Positions 7,201 through 12,687 of a stretch of DNA of 13,835 nucleotides are shown piece by piece. This DNA comes from an uncultured Oscillospiraceae bacterium (GTDB lineage Bacteria; Bacillota; Clostridia; Oscillospirales; Acutalibacteraceae), in assembly GCA_900546895.1 (NCBI GenBank), contig UREO01000044.1:1-13835 (forward strand), written 5' to 3'. Within the stretch, counting starts at the first letter, position 1. Each line of letters opens with the position of its first letter. Under the pieces are notes generated by a model. That model ran no database searches and was not told the DNA's origin. It saw nothing but the letters and a program-made list of their open reading frames with translations. Both the position numbers and the translations under genes were made by a program.

Positions 7201-9489
7201 CGGCAATTCACACCAAGGCGAAAAAATGGTAATGATATCACGGTCACTGCTTTTGTAAGCCGCAGTCAGGGCGTTCTTAAAATAATTGTTTAATCCGTTG
7301 CACTGAACGGAGAAATAAGCCCCGTTTTCCAGCATTGGCGCAGTGGAAACCACTTTCCCATCTACGAGGATTTTTGTGTCCGTGTTATTGGAGCCGTCGT
7401 TCGCGGTAACGGTCGTTTCGCCCGAAAGCACGGACCCGTCGCTCACGTTCAGGCGCACACCGTCCACCTGATTCAGACGGTTGATTTTTACTTCCTTTGA
7501 TTCCGTCTGATTGACTCCGTAAAGGGTATAAGCCTGCACATAAAACTTGACGGAATCGTGGCCGAACAAAATGTCGGACGGAATCTGAGCGACGAATTTT
7601 CCCAGCCTCCACTGCGTCTTTTGATTAATCTGATACCAGTCTCCTTCTCCATCCAGCTGATAATTGATCGTTGTAGCAATCAGATACGGACGCATGGGCT
7701 TCCCCTGGTCTCTTTCAATAGCCGCGATCCGTTCGGCGGAACTCGCCCCCACAAGGTAATCCACATCGTACATCACATAAATCTGATCGCCTTCATTGAT
7801 GGACTTCGGGACGGACCAGCCTTCCGAAAGCTGAAGGGTCGGCGGGTTTCCGTCGTCGGCCGGATAATCCCGATACCCCGCAAACGGGATCAGATCCGAC
7901 GGGACCTGCCATGCCTCAACGTTTCCGGGCGTACTGTCGCTGACTGTAACAGGAATTGCGATATTTTCTTCCGTTCTGGGAAAAGAGTATTGCAGAGAAT
8001 TTTTTGTACACAGCTGACTGGAATCTTCATTAAATCCGGCGACGGTAAACGCGTCTTCCTCCGTGGTGCCAAACCGGATCCAGCGTGGCAGGGTAGCGTG
8101 CAGTCCCGCGTAATTGATGTTGACGATATCCTGATTTTCCACCAGGCTGGTTCCATAATTCTGATTGAATTGGTCTACCGTCGTGCCATTGCTGCTGAGC
8201 CACAGCACCATGGTTTTACCGGGCTTGACAAACACCCGGGGATTGTCGACTGTGAAGGTTTTTCCCGACTGTGCCGCCGTTTTGTTCGGGTAGTCGTAGT
8301 AGTAAAAGAATTTATAATAGGATAAATTGATATCCTTATTGGTACGGTTATAAATTTCAACATAGGAAAACTGTCCTGTGGTGGGGTTTGGACTGACCTC
8401 CGTAACAATCAGCGGCGCAGCCTTATCTTCCGAAATATTATCCGGTTCTTCGATTGCCGCAATCTTGTGTTCACTTTCAGCAGTACCGCCGTACTCGTAG
8501 CTTGCTTCCACATACCATTCAGCCTCGCTGCCCCAAAACTGACTGCGGTCGACCGTGGCATTGAATGAGCTGTCCGCAGCTTCCTGCATTGGGATCTTCG
8601 TGTAGCCGGCAGGATAGTCGATTGCATTGTTTTTCTGGCGGTAAAACAGGTTGACCTGCAGGCCTTCGGTTGTACCCCCGTCTGGAATCGACAGGTCCGC
8701 ACGAACCGCCAGCCCCTCATTCTTCAGACTGTCCTGAGCCGTCACGCTCTGCACCGCCGGGGTGATTCCCGCGTTCGGAATATGTACTCTCTGGGCCGGG
8801 ACCTGCGAAGGGTCCACGCTGCCCGGTGTCGCTGTGGAAATGGAGGTTTTCTCGGACAGGCGACCTTCCGTGTAAGTATATTGGATTCCCAACTTGTCGG
8901 GGTTTCCAGTAGGAAGATCTGCTACGTTATCCGCATTGCACCAAGCCTCGGCCACGATGGAATCCGCATCCTTGCCGAACAGGAACCCGCGATTCTGTGT
9001 CGCATGGATTCCGCCGTAATCAATACGGAAAATATCCTGATCCTCCACAAGATTCACACCGTAATACTCATTAAACTCAGCTACCGAGTTTCCTCCGGCG
9101 GTCGCGTTTCCGTTGCTTTGCCAAAGCACCAGCGGTTTTCCGGAGTCAATATAAACATCTTTTCCTCCGGTCGTCCAATCTTTTCCGGATCCGCTGGGAT
9201 ACCGGTAAAAGAAATGGTAATCTTTGAAATTGAGGGTAATGTCTGTGTTGTTGTAAATTTCAGTATAGGTATAGCGTGACCCTGAAGGTCCCGTGGAAAC
9301 AACTTCCGTTACAATCAACGGCGCATCGGTCGAAGTATCCCCACTGTCAGTATACGTTTCCATATACCCGCTGTCCTGATCGGAATTTTCTCCTGTTTGG
9401 CCTGTCGCTTCCGCAAACGCAGAGAGCGGTGATATTGCCAACGCAACGGTCAATACAAACGCCAATACTGATTTGCTGATTCGCTTCAT
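4228..9489 (-). CDS. Secreted multidomain metallophosphoesterase with two lamin-tail domains
   Basis: Predicted exported phosphoesterase of 1753 aa. The open frame extends upstream to 9573, but the ATG at 9489 is preferred: it follows AGAGGAAAAAC and begins a textbook signal peptide (MKRISKSVLAFVLTVALAIS, cleavage about AFA|EA at residue 26). Numbering from that start: lamin-tail domain 1 (about 56-207), an Ig-like stretch (244-344), lamin-tail domain 2 (358-502), a second related Ig-like stretch (549-670), further Ig-like regions (one about 909-989), and a calcineurin-type phosphoesterase (about 1180-1445). The phosphoesterase motifs are TDTQ (Asp1190; Gln where many have His), GDIVDD (Asp1226), GGNHD (Asn1260, His1261), SLHRY (His1343) and GHYHG (His1380, His1382), so the metal ligands appear complete. 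A fibronectin-III-like domain (about 1462-1544), a Gly/Asn/Pro-rich linker and two C-terminal beta domains follow. No LPXTG, SLH or transmembrane anchor is seen, so it is probably released or wall-associated non-covalently. The substrate is unknown: nucleotides, phosphoesters or extracellular nucleic acid are all possible. Confidence 0.88.
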   Translation of the reverse strand: MKRISKSVLAFVLTVALAISPLSAFAEATGQTGENSDQDSGYMETYTDSGDTSTDAPLIVTEVVSTGPSGSRYTYTEIYNNTDITLNFKDYHFFYRYPSGSGKDWTTGGKDVYIDSGKPLVLWQSNGNATAGGNSVAEFNEYYGVNLVEDQDIFRIDYGGIHATQNRGFLFGKDADSIVAEAWCNADNVADLPTGNPDKLGIQYTYTEGRLSEKTSISTATPGSVDPSQVPAQRVHIPNAGITPAVQSVTAQDSLKNEGLAVRADLSIPDGGTTEGLQVNLFYRQKNNAIDYPAGYTKIPMQEAADSSFNATVDRSQFWGSEAEWYVEASYEYGGTAESEHKIAAIEEPDNISEDKAAPLIVTEVSPNPTTGQFSYVEIYNRTNKDINLSYYKFFYYYDYPNKTAAQSGKTFTVDNPRVFVKPGKTMVLWLSSNGTTVDQFNQNYGTSLVENQDIVNINYAGLHATLPRWIRFGTTEEDAFTVAGFNEDSSQLCTKNSLQYSFPRTEENIAIPVTVSDSTPGNVEAWQVPSDLIPFAGYRDYPADDGNPPTLQLSEGWSVPKSINEGDQIYVMYDVDYLVGASSAERIAAIERDQGKPMRPYLIATTINYQLDGEGDWYQINQKTQWRLGKFVAQIPSDILFGHDSVKFYVQAYTLYGVNQTESKEVKINRLNQVDGVRLNVSDGSVLSGETTVTANDGSNNTDTKILVDGKVVSTAPMLENGAYFSVQCNGLNNYFKNALTAAYKSSDRDIITIFSPWCELPASRVVRIDNKYFTHEDGKYKLKLTMWAGNSGTPFEEIYPEVADENHEDYTASNLQLRLANGKDYLPVKIEPDNSKTNTSTALEAVHTIGDSSGMIPYMDIYFEIPDTDINAVGATVDTTQLSDGAHTIKAAANGKTVTAEVKVDNTAPVIQAGIEENSVQYQPFTLSPEVKDNSKIIQQMITLDGQEIKMPADIVPANLTSGEHTIQIVAMDEANNIATKRVKFIAGSTDGESLTAGQSAITANSANLSVQVGNEQSDVEFLQGKSLTLKNGGITVKSSESGESSTLNLGDGQSVNVSAPEGDFPYELFTVNTGAVEDGDTVAVNWKGSASNADTSHATSLYVKNMSTGEWEKVGTEKDGGIKASFPAENHTANGKAVLLVQCRTNGTEPSVGSSLIPEKDASSNTLEWDGTGVPENYDFSFAWETDTQYYSESFPYHYDQMNQWIVDNREKLDIRYVIHTGDIVDDVDMTGEWVNADHSMKIFDDAGMPYGVLGGNHDVFAGAEGYGNYWKYFGEERFKDKPYYGGSYKNNLGHYDLLTENGQDFIVLYMSWDIYTNEIDWMNQVLAQYPDRKAIISLHRYTNVKAADNLLDYTGKLLQEEVVAKNKNVIAVLNGHYHGASIQTDSFDDNKDGTPDRTVYQICTDYQSDPEGGSQYIKFLYFDLKNNKIYMNSYSPYRQDYNYFDTPRLDSYGPGTKAVDIDIAELDVAFNTKAKTLQTESCEVNVRTSKSIGSQEGVSGTVRQSWTGLSAGTSYSWYAKAAKANGEILYTPVLTFTTKQNSGGESKNHNKNETAPTKVTPEPSHPAASSGLSPKEKTPVQSGTRLLFTITCDKKPDAVVSGNGLLVSVNAPVTEWDPATKTITYSLSCTASSQLAGSEAGIYVTIDGVVTKVGTVQVNPSPPFKSDTTKNVPLKIGSSYVFKISNLQGADYTFQTADGESLQTSQVRGSYPAQDGSLLCKVTAKKKGFYGVYAKVKGNTYRLFTVEVG

Positions 9490-9571
9490 GTTTTTCCTCT
9501 CTTTCTCATCCATCATATTTTTTCCAATGTTTACTAGTCTACCTCCATCCTTGCTTTTTAGGGTTAGAAAC

Positions 9572-9610
9572 ATCTTAGGTTTTTGTAAACCAGCATTAAA
9601 AGAATGTTAA
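9572..9610 (-). promoter_or_regulatory. Pho-box-like repeats and putative promoter of the phosphoesterase gene
   Basis: Read on the minus strand, the hexamers TTAACA (9610-9605), TTAATG (9599-9594), TTACAA (9588-9583) and TAAGAT (9577-9572) start at 11-bp intervals. This is the phasing and approximate sequence of the Bacillus PhoP box (TT[ACT]A[CT]A, tandem, 11-bp spacing). TTAATG and TAAGAT also stand 16 bp apart and could serve as a weak -35/-10 pair, giving a leader of about 75 nt. The last two hexamers fit poorly and the region is AT-rich, so this is suggestive only. Confidence 0.35.
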
Positions 9611-9629
9611 CTTCTTGAATTTTTTTGCG

Positions 9630-9654
9630 TTGACACCCCACCCCAAAATGTCAA
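9630..9654. promoter_or_regulatory. TTGACA...TGTCAA inverted repeat, possible operator
   Basis: Perfect 6-bp arms (9630-9635 and 9649-9654) flank a 13-bp spacer that is very C-rich on the plus strand. It lies upstream of both the phosphoesterase promoter (minus) and the ArsR-like remnant (plus). Metal-sensing ArsR proteins bind short inverted repeats near their own genes, so it could be a relic operator. No well-spaced -10 box accompanies the TTGACA. Confidence 0.25.
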
Positions 9655-9686
9655 GGCTATATTTTCAGCAACGATAAAATTTTACT

Positions 9687-9805
9687 ATGGGCGCTTCCGC
9701 TGATATTGACCGTTGCAATTGTAATACGATCCACACGGAAGTCGTAAATGTTATCCGCAGACATATGCCGGGTGACGATACCCTCAACAAAAGCGGAGCG
9801 TTGCA
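9687..9805 (+). pseudogene. N-terminal remnant of an ArsR-family regulator (CxC...IH type)
   Basis: The plus-strand frame starting at 9687 encodes DRCNCNTIHTEVVNVIRRHM followed by PGDDTLNK. This resembles the N-terminus of clostridial ArsR/SmtB-type regulators, which carry a CxCxxIHxxVVxxVRxxMPxxxxL stretch before the HTH. Similarity stops after about 37 codons. The HTH (normally a G-D-S/T-T-R-x-x-I segment and beyond) is absent, and the frame runs straight into a transcription terminator. No ribosome binding site is visible before the ATG. It is best read as a deletion remnant whose terminator may have been kept. The call rests on remembered family consensus, so it is moderate. Confidence 0.4.
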
Positions 9806-9814
9806 GATAAACAA

Positions 9815-9862
9815 AGAACAGGCACATTTGCTGTACAAATGTGCCTGTTCTCATTTTTTGTC
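9815..9862. terminator. Strong bidirectional rho-independent terminator
   Basis: A perfect 15-bp stem (agaacaggcacattt at 9815-9829 with 9837-9851) and a 7-nt loop. On the plus strand it is followed by CATTTTTTGTC and on the minus strand by TTGTTTATC. On the minus strand it would end the RpiR-HPr transcript about 80 bp after the HPr stop. On the plus strand it would end anything left of the ArsR remnant. It is the clearest terminator in the window. Confidence 0.8.
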
Positions 9863-9929
9863 TCTTCTGTTTTCGCTTACCGATGATTGCCGCGGACGTT
9901 GGAATCCGCTCATCGCAAAATCGAATTCT

Positions 9930-10187
9930 CTAAAAATTTTCCGTCATTAATTTTCGTATTTTTCTTACCGCATCGTCCTCGTCGGGTCCTTCCGCCGTAA
10001 CGGTGACTTCGTCGCCGCATTGTATATTCAGGCCCAACAGGGCAAACAGCTGCTTCAGAGATGCCGTTCCCTGCTTTCCGGTAATCTGGATTTCCGACTG
10101 AAACTCTTTGCAAAGCTTCACCAGAGTACCAGCCGGGCGTGCATGTATTCCGTTTTTATCCTTTATAGTGTAGCAAAATTGTTTCAT
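9930..10187 (-). CDS. HPr-family phosphocarrier protein with Gln at position 46
   Basis: An 85-aa HPr-fold protein. The frame is open further upstream, but ATG 10187 is chosen because AGGAGG lies 7 nt before it and the product then has standard HPr length. NGIHARPAG carries the phospho-accepting His15 and conserved Arg17 and Pro18, so it should accept phosphate from enzyme I and pass it to a PTS EIIA. The second regulatory site differs: in an ungapped alignment with B. subtilis HPr, position 46 (normally Ser, the HPr kinase target) is Gln (SLKQLFALLGL, K45-Q46-L47), while the downstream Gly58 and acidic residue still align. This is the reverse of Crh, which lacks His15 and keeps Ser46. It lies 29 bp after the RpiR gene, in the same operon, and opposite a PTS operon, so it is probably a dedicated phosphocarrier. 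Family assignment is firm; the functional consequence is inferred. Confidence 0.9.
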   Translation of the reverse strand: MKQFCYTIKDKNGIHARPAGTLVKLCKEFQSEIQITGKQGTASLKQLFALLGLNIQCGDEVTVTAEGPDEDDAVRKIRKLMTENF

Positions 10188-10216
10188 TATTTTTCCTCCT
10201 AGATGATGATAAATTA

Positions 10217-10996
10217 TCAGATTGATTCGGCGGACGCCTTCAGCTCTTTTGAAATTTCCGCTCCAAGCAGGCTGCAAAAGACAAAGTTCGAGGTGCTTAT
10301 CTCGACGCAGATAGGATAATGCAAAATGCTCCACGTTGGCAGGCAAACCACCTCATCCACCGCTTTGTAAAGCGGATGCTTTGGGGACTGCGTAATCAGG
10401 AGCGTTCGCGGCCGCCGAGATGCGGACACCTCCGCCGCCATAGCTAGAAAGTCCTTATGCGTGGGGTTTTGGGCGGAAAAAAGGATCGCCACATCATCCT
10501 TCCGCATGATGTGGAGAGCCTCTACCTCCAGCCCGGGTTCAATAAAATAGGTAGGCAGGCAAAGCTGAACCAACTGGCTCGCCAGCAGCTGCGCAGAAAT
10601 GCTGCTTCTTCCCGTTCCCGCGACATATCGGTAATTTGCCTGTGTAATCATTTTCGCCCAGGAAATTAAAAGCGCTTTGGGAACGGCCTTCTCCGTAGAA
10701 CGCGTCAAATCACACAAATAGTCCGTTAAGCCTTTCTGCTCCTTTTCCTGCTCCTCGGAAAAGGAGTGGGAGGAAAGAGACAAAGTCAGCGCCATTCGGA
10801 AATCCGCAAAGCTGTTGAAGCCGATTTTCTGGCAGAAACGGCTGATGGCGCTCTGCGCAATCCCGTAACGCGAAGCAATTGCCACCGTTGTATTCTGCGC
10901 AATAACATCGGGCTCCTTTTTCAGAATCCGGTAAAATTGCTTTTCACGAGGAGTAAAATCATTTTTACGCAGCTCCATTTGATCGAAAATATCCAA
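10217..10996 (-). CDS. RpiR-family transcriptional regulator (HTH + SIS domain)
   Basis: A 259-aa sugar-phosphate-responsive regulator. Numbered from the chosen start, the N-terminal RpiR HTH covers about 5-75 (FTPREKQFYRILKKEPDVIA, then TTVAIASRYGIAQSAISRFC and KIGF). A SIS domain covers about 115-230 and contains YVAGTGRSSISAQLLASQL, DDVAILFSAQN (the usual SxSG turn is replaced by SAQN) and a LLITQSP stretch, the part that normally binds a phosphosugar. The start is taken as TTG at 10996 because GGGGAG (11007-11002) lies 5 nt upstream. The next ATG, six codons on, would have its Shine-Dalgarno too far away, and longer starts run through the operator and promoter region. It is transcribed away from the MBL-PTS operon and together with the HPr gene. 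Twin palindromes between the two operons make autorepression and repression of the PTS genes likely. Confidence 0.9.
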   Translation of the reverse strand: MDIFDQMELRKNDFTPREKQFYRILKKEPDVIAQNTTVAIASRYGIAQSAISRFCQKIGFNSFADFRMALTLSLSSHSFSEEQEKEQKGLTDYLCDLTRSTEKAVPKALLISWAKMITQANYRYVAGTGRSSISAQLLASQLVQLCLPTYFIEPGLEVEALHIMRKDDVAILFSAQNPTHKDFLAMAAEVSASRRPRTLLITQSPKHPLYKAVDEVVCLPTWSILHYPICVEISTSNFVFCSLLGAEISKELKASAESI

Positions 10997-11023
10997 TTGA
11001 TCTCCCCTCTTTGCAGTGTTTAA

Positions 11024-11039
11024 GATGAATAATCCATTC
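11024..11039 (-). promoter_or_regulatory. Palindromic operator copy 1 (RpiR-proximal)
   Basis: Minus-strand GAATGGATTATTCATC shares TTGAATGGATTAT with the second copy at 11188-11200 and is itself an imperfect palindrome centred on one T. It lies 28-43 bp upstream of the RpiR start, where a bound repressor would block transcription of its own gene. Confidence 0.6.
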
Positions 11040-11143
11040 AAACGACAATAAACATCTAACTGTATTGCAGTATAAGTGTAACATATAATCAATATGTTTA
11101 CAAATATTTTTTACTAAAAATTGATTATTTGTGTATTATTGAC

Positions 11144-11177
11144 AATGAAAGCAACCTCGTTTTGTTGCATATTTCAT
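11144..11177. promoter_or_regulatory. Imperfect inverted repeat upstream of PTS promoter
   Basis: AATGAAA-GCAAC (11144-11155) pairs with GTTGC-ata-TTTCATT (11164-11177), giving 7+5 bp with a 3-nt bulge. It ends about 10 bp upstream of the PTS operon -35 and could be a second regulator or activator site. It is a poor match to a cre site. Confidence 0.3.
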
Positions 11178-11187
11178 TCAAAATTTA

Positions 11188-11216
11188 TTGAATGGATTAT
11201 CCATTTGTGCTATGAT
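11188..11216 (+). promoter_or_regulatory. Promoter of MBL-PTS operon with embedded operator copy 2
   Basis: The -35 TTGAAT (11188-11193) and -10 TATGAT (11211-11216) are 17 bp apart, with a TGC extension immediately before the -10. The perfect 15-bp palindrome AATGGAT-T-ATCCATT (11191-11205) overlaps the -35 and fills most of the spacer, a classic repression site. It matches the copy beside the RpiR gene. The predicted transcription start is about 11223. Confidence 0.7.
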
Positions 11217-11230
11217 GATCACAGATAAGA

Positions 11231-11257
11231 ATTCCCCCTCGATACTGCCGGGGGAAT
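11231..11257 (+). other. 5' leader stem-loop of the MBL-PTS mRNA
   Basis: ATTCCCCC (11231-11238) pairs perfectly with GGGGGAAT (11250-11257) around an 11-nt loop. It falls about 8 nt into the predicted transcript and is not followed by a T-tract, so it is not a terminator. A 5'-end hairpin of this kind may protect the mRNA or be a regulatory element. Confidence 0.45.
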
Positions 11258-11297
11258 CCTTTGAAAGTAATTTTTGTAAAGGCGGCGACTTTTAGAA

Positions 11298-12122
11298 ATG
11301 GTTCATTTTACAAGGGAGCGGGTCACGCCCAGGATCAGCCGAATTCGGGGCGCAGGAGATGTATGCATGTATTTCATCGAGGGAAGCAAGCGTGCCGCCC
11401 TGATCGATACCGGCTATGGACTGGGAAATTTAAAGGCCTATCTGGACAGTCTAACGGACAAACCCTATGACGTCATCCTGACGCACGGACACGTGGACCA
11501 CGCGTCCGGGGCGGGGCAGTTTGACCGGGTTTATCTGAATGAAACCGATTTGGAAACGCTTCACAGGCATTGCGGCATCGAGACAAGAAAGGAATCGCTG
11601 AAAACGCTTTGCCCGAAGGTTTTCGCGACGTTGACAGAGGAAGACTTTATTCCTCCGAAGGAAGACGGGTTTCTGCCTCTGGAAGACGAACAGCTCTTCG
11701 ATCTCGGCGGAGTCACTCTGGAGGCAATCCATATACCGGGGCATACGCGGGGAACGATGGTTATTCTCGTCAGGGAAGAGCGCGCCGTGATGTTCGGCGA
11801 CGCATGCGGCGTGGGCGTCCTGCTGTTCCTGCCGGAATCGACCAGTATTCTGGAATATCACAAGAGCCTCTTAAAGCTGAAGCGCTTTGAACCGCAATAT
11901 GACAAGGTGCTGCGGGAACATGGAACCTGCGAATCCACGAAGCATGTACTGGATGACTGCATCGAGGCCTGCGAACGGATTCTGAACGGAACGGACGACG
12001 CCATAGCGTCCGATTTCATGGGGGAGACGGCCTACCGGGCTGCAAGCATTGACCCCGCCACAGGAAAACGTCTTGACGGCAAAGAAGGCAATATTTTGTA
12101 CTCAAAGAACAAAATAAGGTAA
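11298..12122 (+). CDS. MBL-fold metallo-hydrolase, first gene of PTS operon
   Basis: A 274-aa cytoplasmic metallo-beta-lactamase-fold hydrolase with no signal peptide. The metal-site motifs are all present: THGHVDH (His63, His65, Asp67, His68), PGHTRG (His149), GDAC (Asp168) and REHGT (His208). This is the set for a two-metal site in glyoxalase II-like or lactonase-like enzymes. The ATG at 11298 is the first possible start after an in-frame TAA. The Shine-Dalgarno (AAAGG, about 14 nt upstream) is weak and distant, so translation may be inefficient or use another signal. It is the first gene after the PTS promoter and lies 56 bp before EIIB, so it probably acts on the imported sugar phosphate or a derivative, for example as a lactonase or phosphoesterase. 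That role is inference; family members of this kind are mostly uncharacterised. Confidence 0.87.
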   Translation: MVHFTRERVTPRISRIRGAGDVCMYFIEGSKRAALIDTGYGLGNLKAYLDSLTDKPYDVILTHGHVDHASGAGQFDRVYLNETDLETLHRHCGIETRKESLKTLCPKVFATLTEEDFIPPKEDGFLPLEDEQLFDLGGVTLEAIHIPGHTRGTMVILVREERAVMFGDACGVGVLLFLPESTSILEYHKSLLKLKRFEPQYDKVLREHGTCESTKHVLDDCIEACERILNGTDDAIASDFMGETAYRAASIDPATGKRLDGKEGNILYSKNKIR

Positions 12123-12178
12123 TACGAACTACGAAGCCGTAGGCTTTGAGTCTATGTTATGGAAGTGGAGGAGTTTTT

Positions 12179-12664
12179 ATGAAAAACGGGATTATTCATG
12201 TCCGTGTGGACGACCGGATGCTGCACGGGATTGTGGCGACGGACTGGATTCCGAAATCGGGGGCTACCCGCGCAATGGTCATTGACGAGGCGGCATCGAA
12301 AAACGATATCGTGCGTTCCTCACTGAAAATGGCGTGTCCGGCCGGCGTGTCCCTCTCGGTTTTGGATCCGCAGAAAGCGGCGGCGAATATTTTAAGCGGG
12401 AAATACAGTTCCCAGAAGGTCTTTGTGATCTGCCGTTATATTAAATGGGCCTATGCGCTTTTCCAGGCCGGGGTTCCTCTGGAACAGGTAAACCTGGGGA
12501 ACGTTACGCAAAACAAGGAGAACGTAACCGTACTGGACAAGACGGTGCGGGTTTCTCCCGAAGAAAAGGGGATGTTAAAGGAGCTTCGGGACGCGGGCGT
12601 AAAAATCACTGTGCGCTTCCGCCCCGACAACCCGGAGGTAGGAGTAGGGGATCAGTTAAGCTGA
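12179..12664 (+). CDS. PTS EIIB component, mannose/fructose/sorbose family
   Basis: A 161-aa cytoplasmic EIIB that takes phosphate from EIIA and gives it to the sugar during uptake through EIIC/EIID. HVRVDDRMLHGIVATDW near the N-terminus carries the family's phospho-acceptor His (His16). VIDEAASKNDIVRSSLKMA, the VPLEQVNLGN stretch and the PEEKGMLKELRDAGVKI helix follow in the usual order, and the length is normal. A TTG 33 nt upstream is open in frame, but ATG 12179 has GGAGGAG at ideal spacing and gives the standard N-terminus. EIIC follows after 23 bp. The substrate cannot be told from sequence; this class transports mannose, sorbose, fructose, N-acetyl sugars, glucosaminate and others. Confidence 0.92.
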   Translation: MKNGIIHVRVDDRMLHGIVATDWIPKSGATRAMVIDEAASKNDIVRSSLKMACPAGVSLSVLDPQKAAANILSGKYSSQKVFVICRYIKWAYALFQAGVPLEQVNLGNVTQNKENVTVLDKTVRVSPEEKGMLKELRDAGVKITVRFRPDNPEVGVGDQLS

Positions 12665-12687
12665 TTTTTTAAAAGGGAGGAAAAAAC

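Larger units (their letters stand above)
9490..9929. other. Intergenic region between secreted phosphoesterase and HPr-like gene
   Basis: About 440 bp holding the promoter region of the phosphoesterase gene with Pho-box-like repeats, a TTGACA inverted repeat (9630-9654), a short ArsR-like remnant on the plus strand and a strong bidirectional hairpin terminator (9815-9862). An imperfect GATGA/GCGGA inverted repeat at about 9881-9915 was also seen, with no assigned role. Confidence 0.6.
10997..11297. other. Divergent control region between RpiR-HPr and MBL-PTS operons
   Basis: About 300 bp of AT-rich sequence with no gene. It holds two copies of a palindromic operator, a well-formed plus-strand promoter, a leader hairpin, an imperfect stem-loop at 11144-11177 and an AT-rich palindrome aacata/tatgtt at about 11080-11098. 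No equally clear -35/-10 pair was found for the minus-strand RpiR gene; TATACT near 11072-11067 is one possible -10. Confidence 0.65.

Noticed and set aside
4735..8325. Several plus-strand frames of 150-255 codons antisense to the phosphoesterase gene
   Set aside because: They lie wholly within the confidently assigned secreted protein gene and show no domain signatures.
9490..9573. Upstream extension of the secreted phosphoesterase to an ATG at 9573
   Set aside because: It would place 28 mostly charged residues before the signal peptide and start within the putative -10/Pho-box region. ATG 9489 has a good ribosome binding site and a canonical signal peptide.
9630..9663. TTGACA with TATATT as a plus-strand promoter
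   Set aside because: The 22-bp spacing is too long for a standard sigma-70-type promoter.
9657..9854. 65-codon minus-strand open frame opposite the ArsR-like remnant
   Set aside because: It begins inside the terminator stem, lacks a ribosome binding site and is antisense to the better-supported ArsR-like peptide.
10188..10346. Upstream extension of the HPr-like gene to 10346
   Set aside because: It overlaps the RpiR gene in another frame and would add 53 residues not found in HPr; AGGAGG precedes the internal ATG.
10997..11092. Longer start for the RpiR regulator at 11092
   Set aside because: The added residues run through the operator and promoter region and show no RpiR N-terminal similarity; the TTG at 10996 has GGGGAG at 5 nt.
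11139..11144. Perfect TTGACA upstream of the MBL gene as a promoter -35
   Set aside because: No acceptable -10 lies 16-18 bp downstream; the TTGAAT/TATGAT pair further on is better spaced and has a TGC extension.
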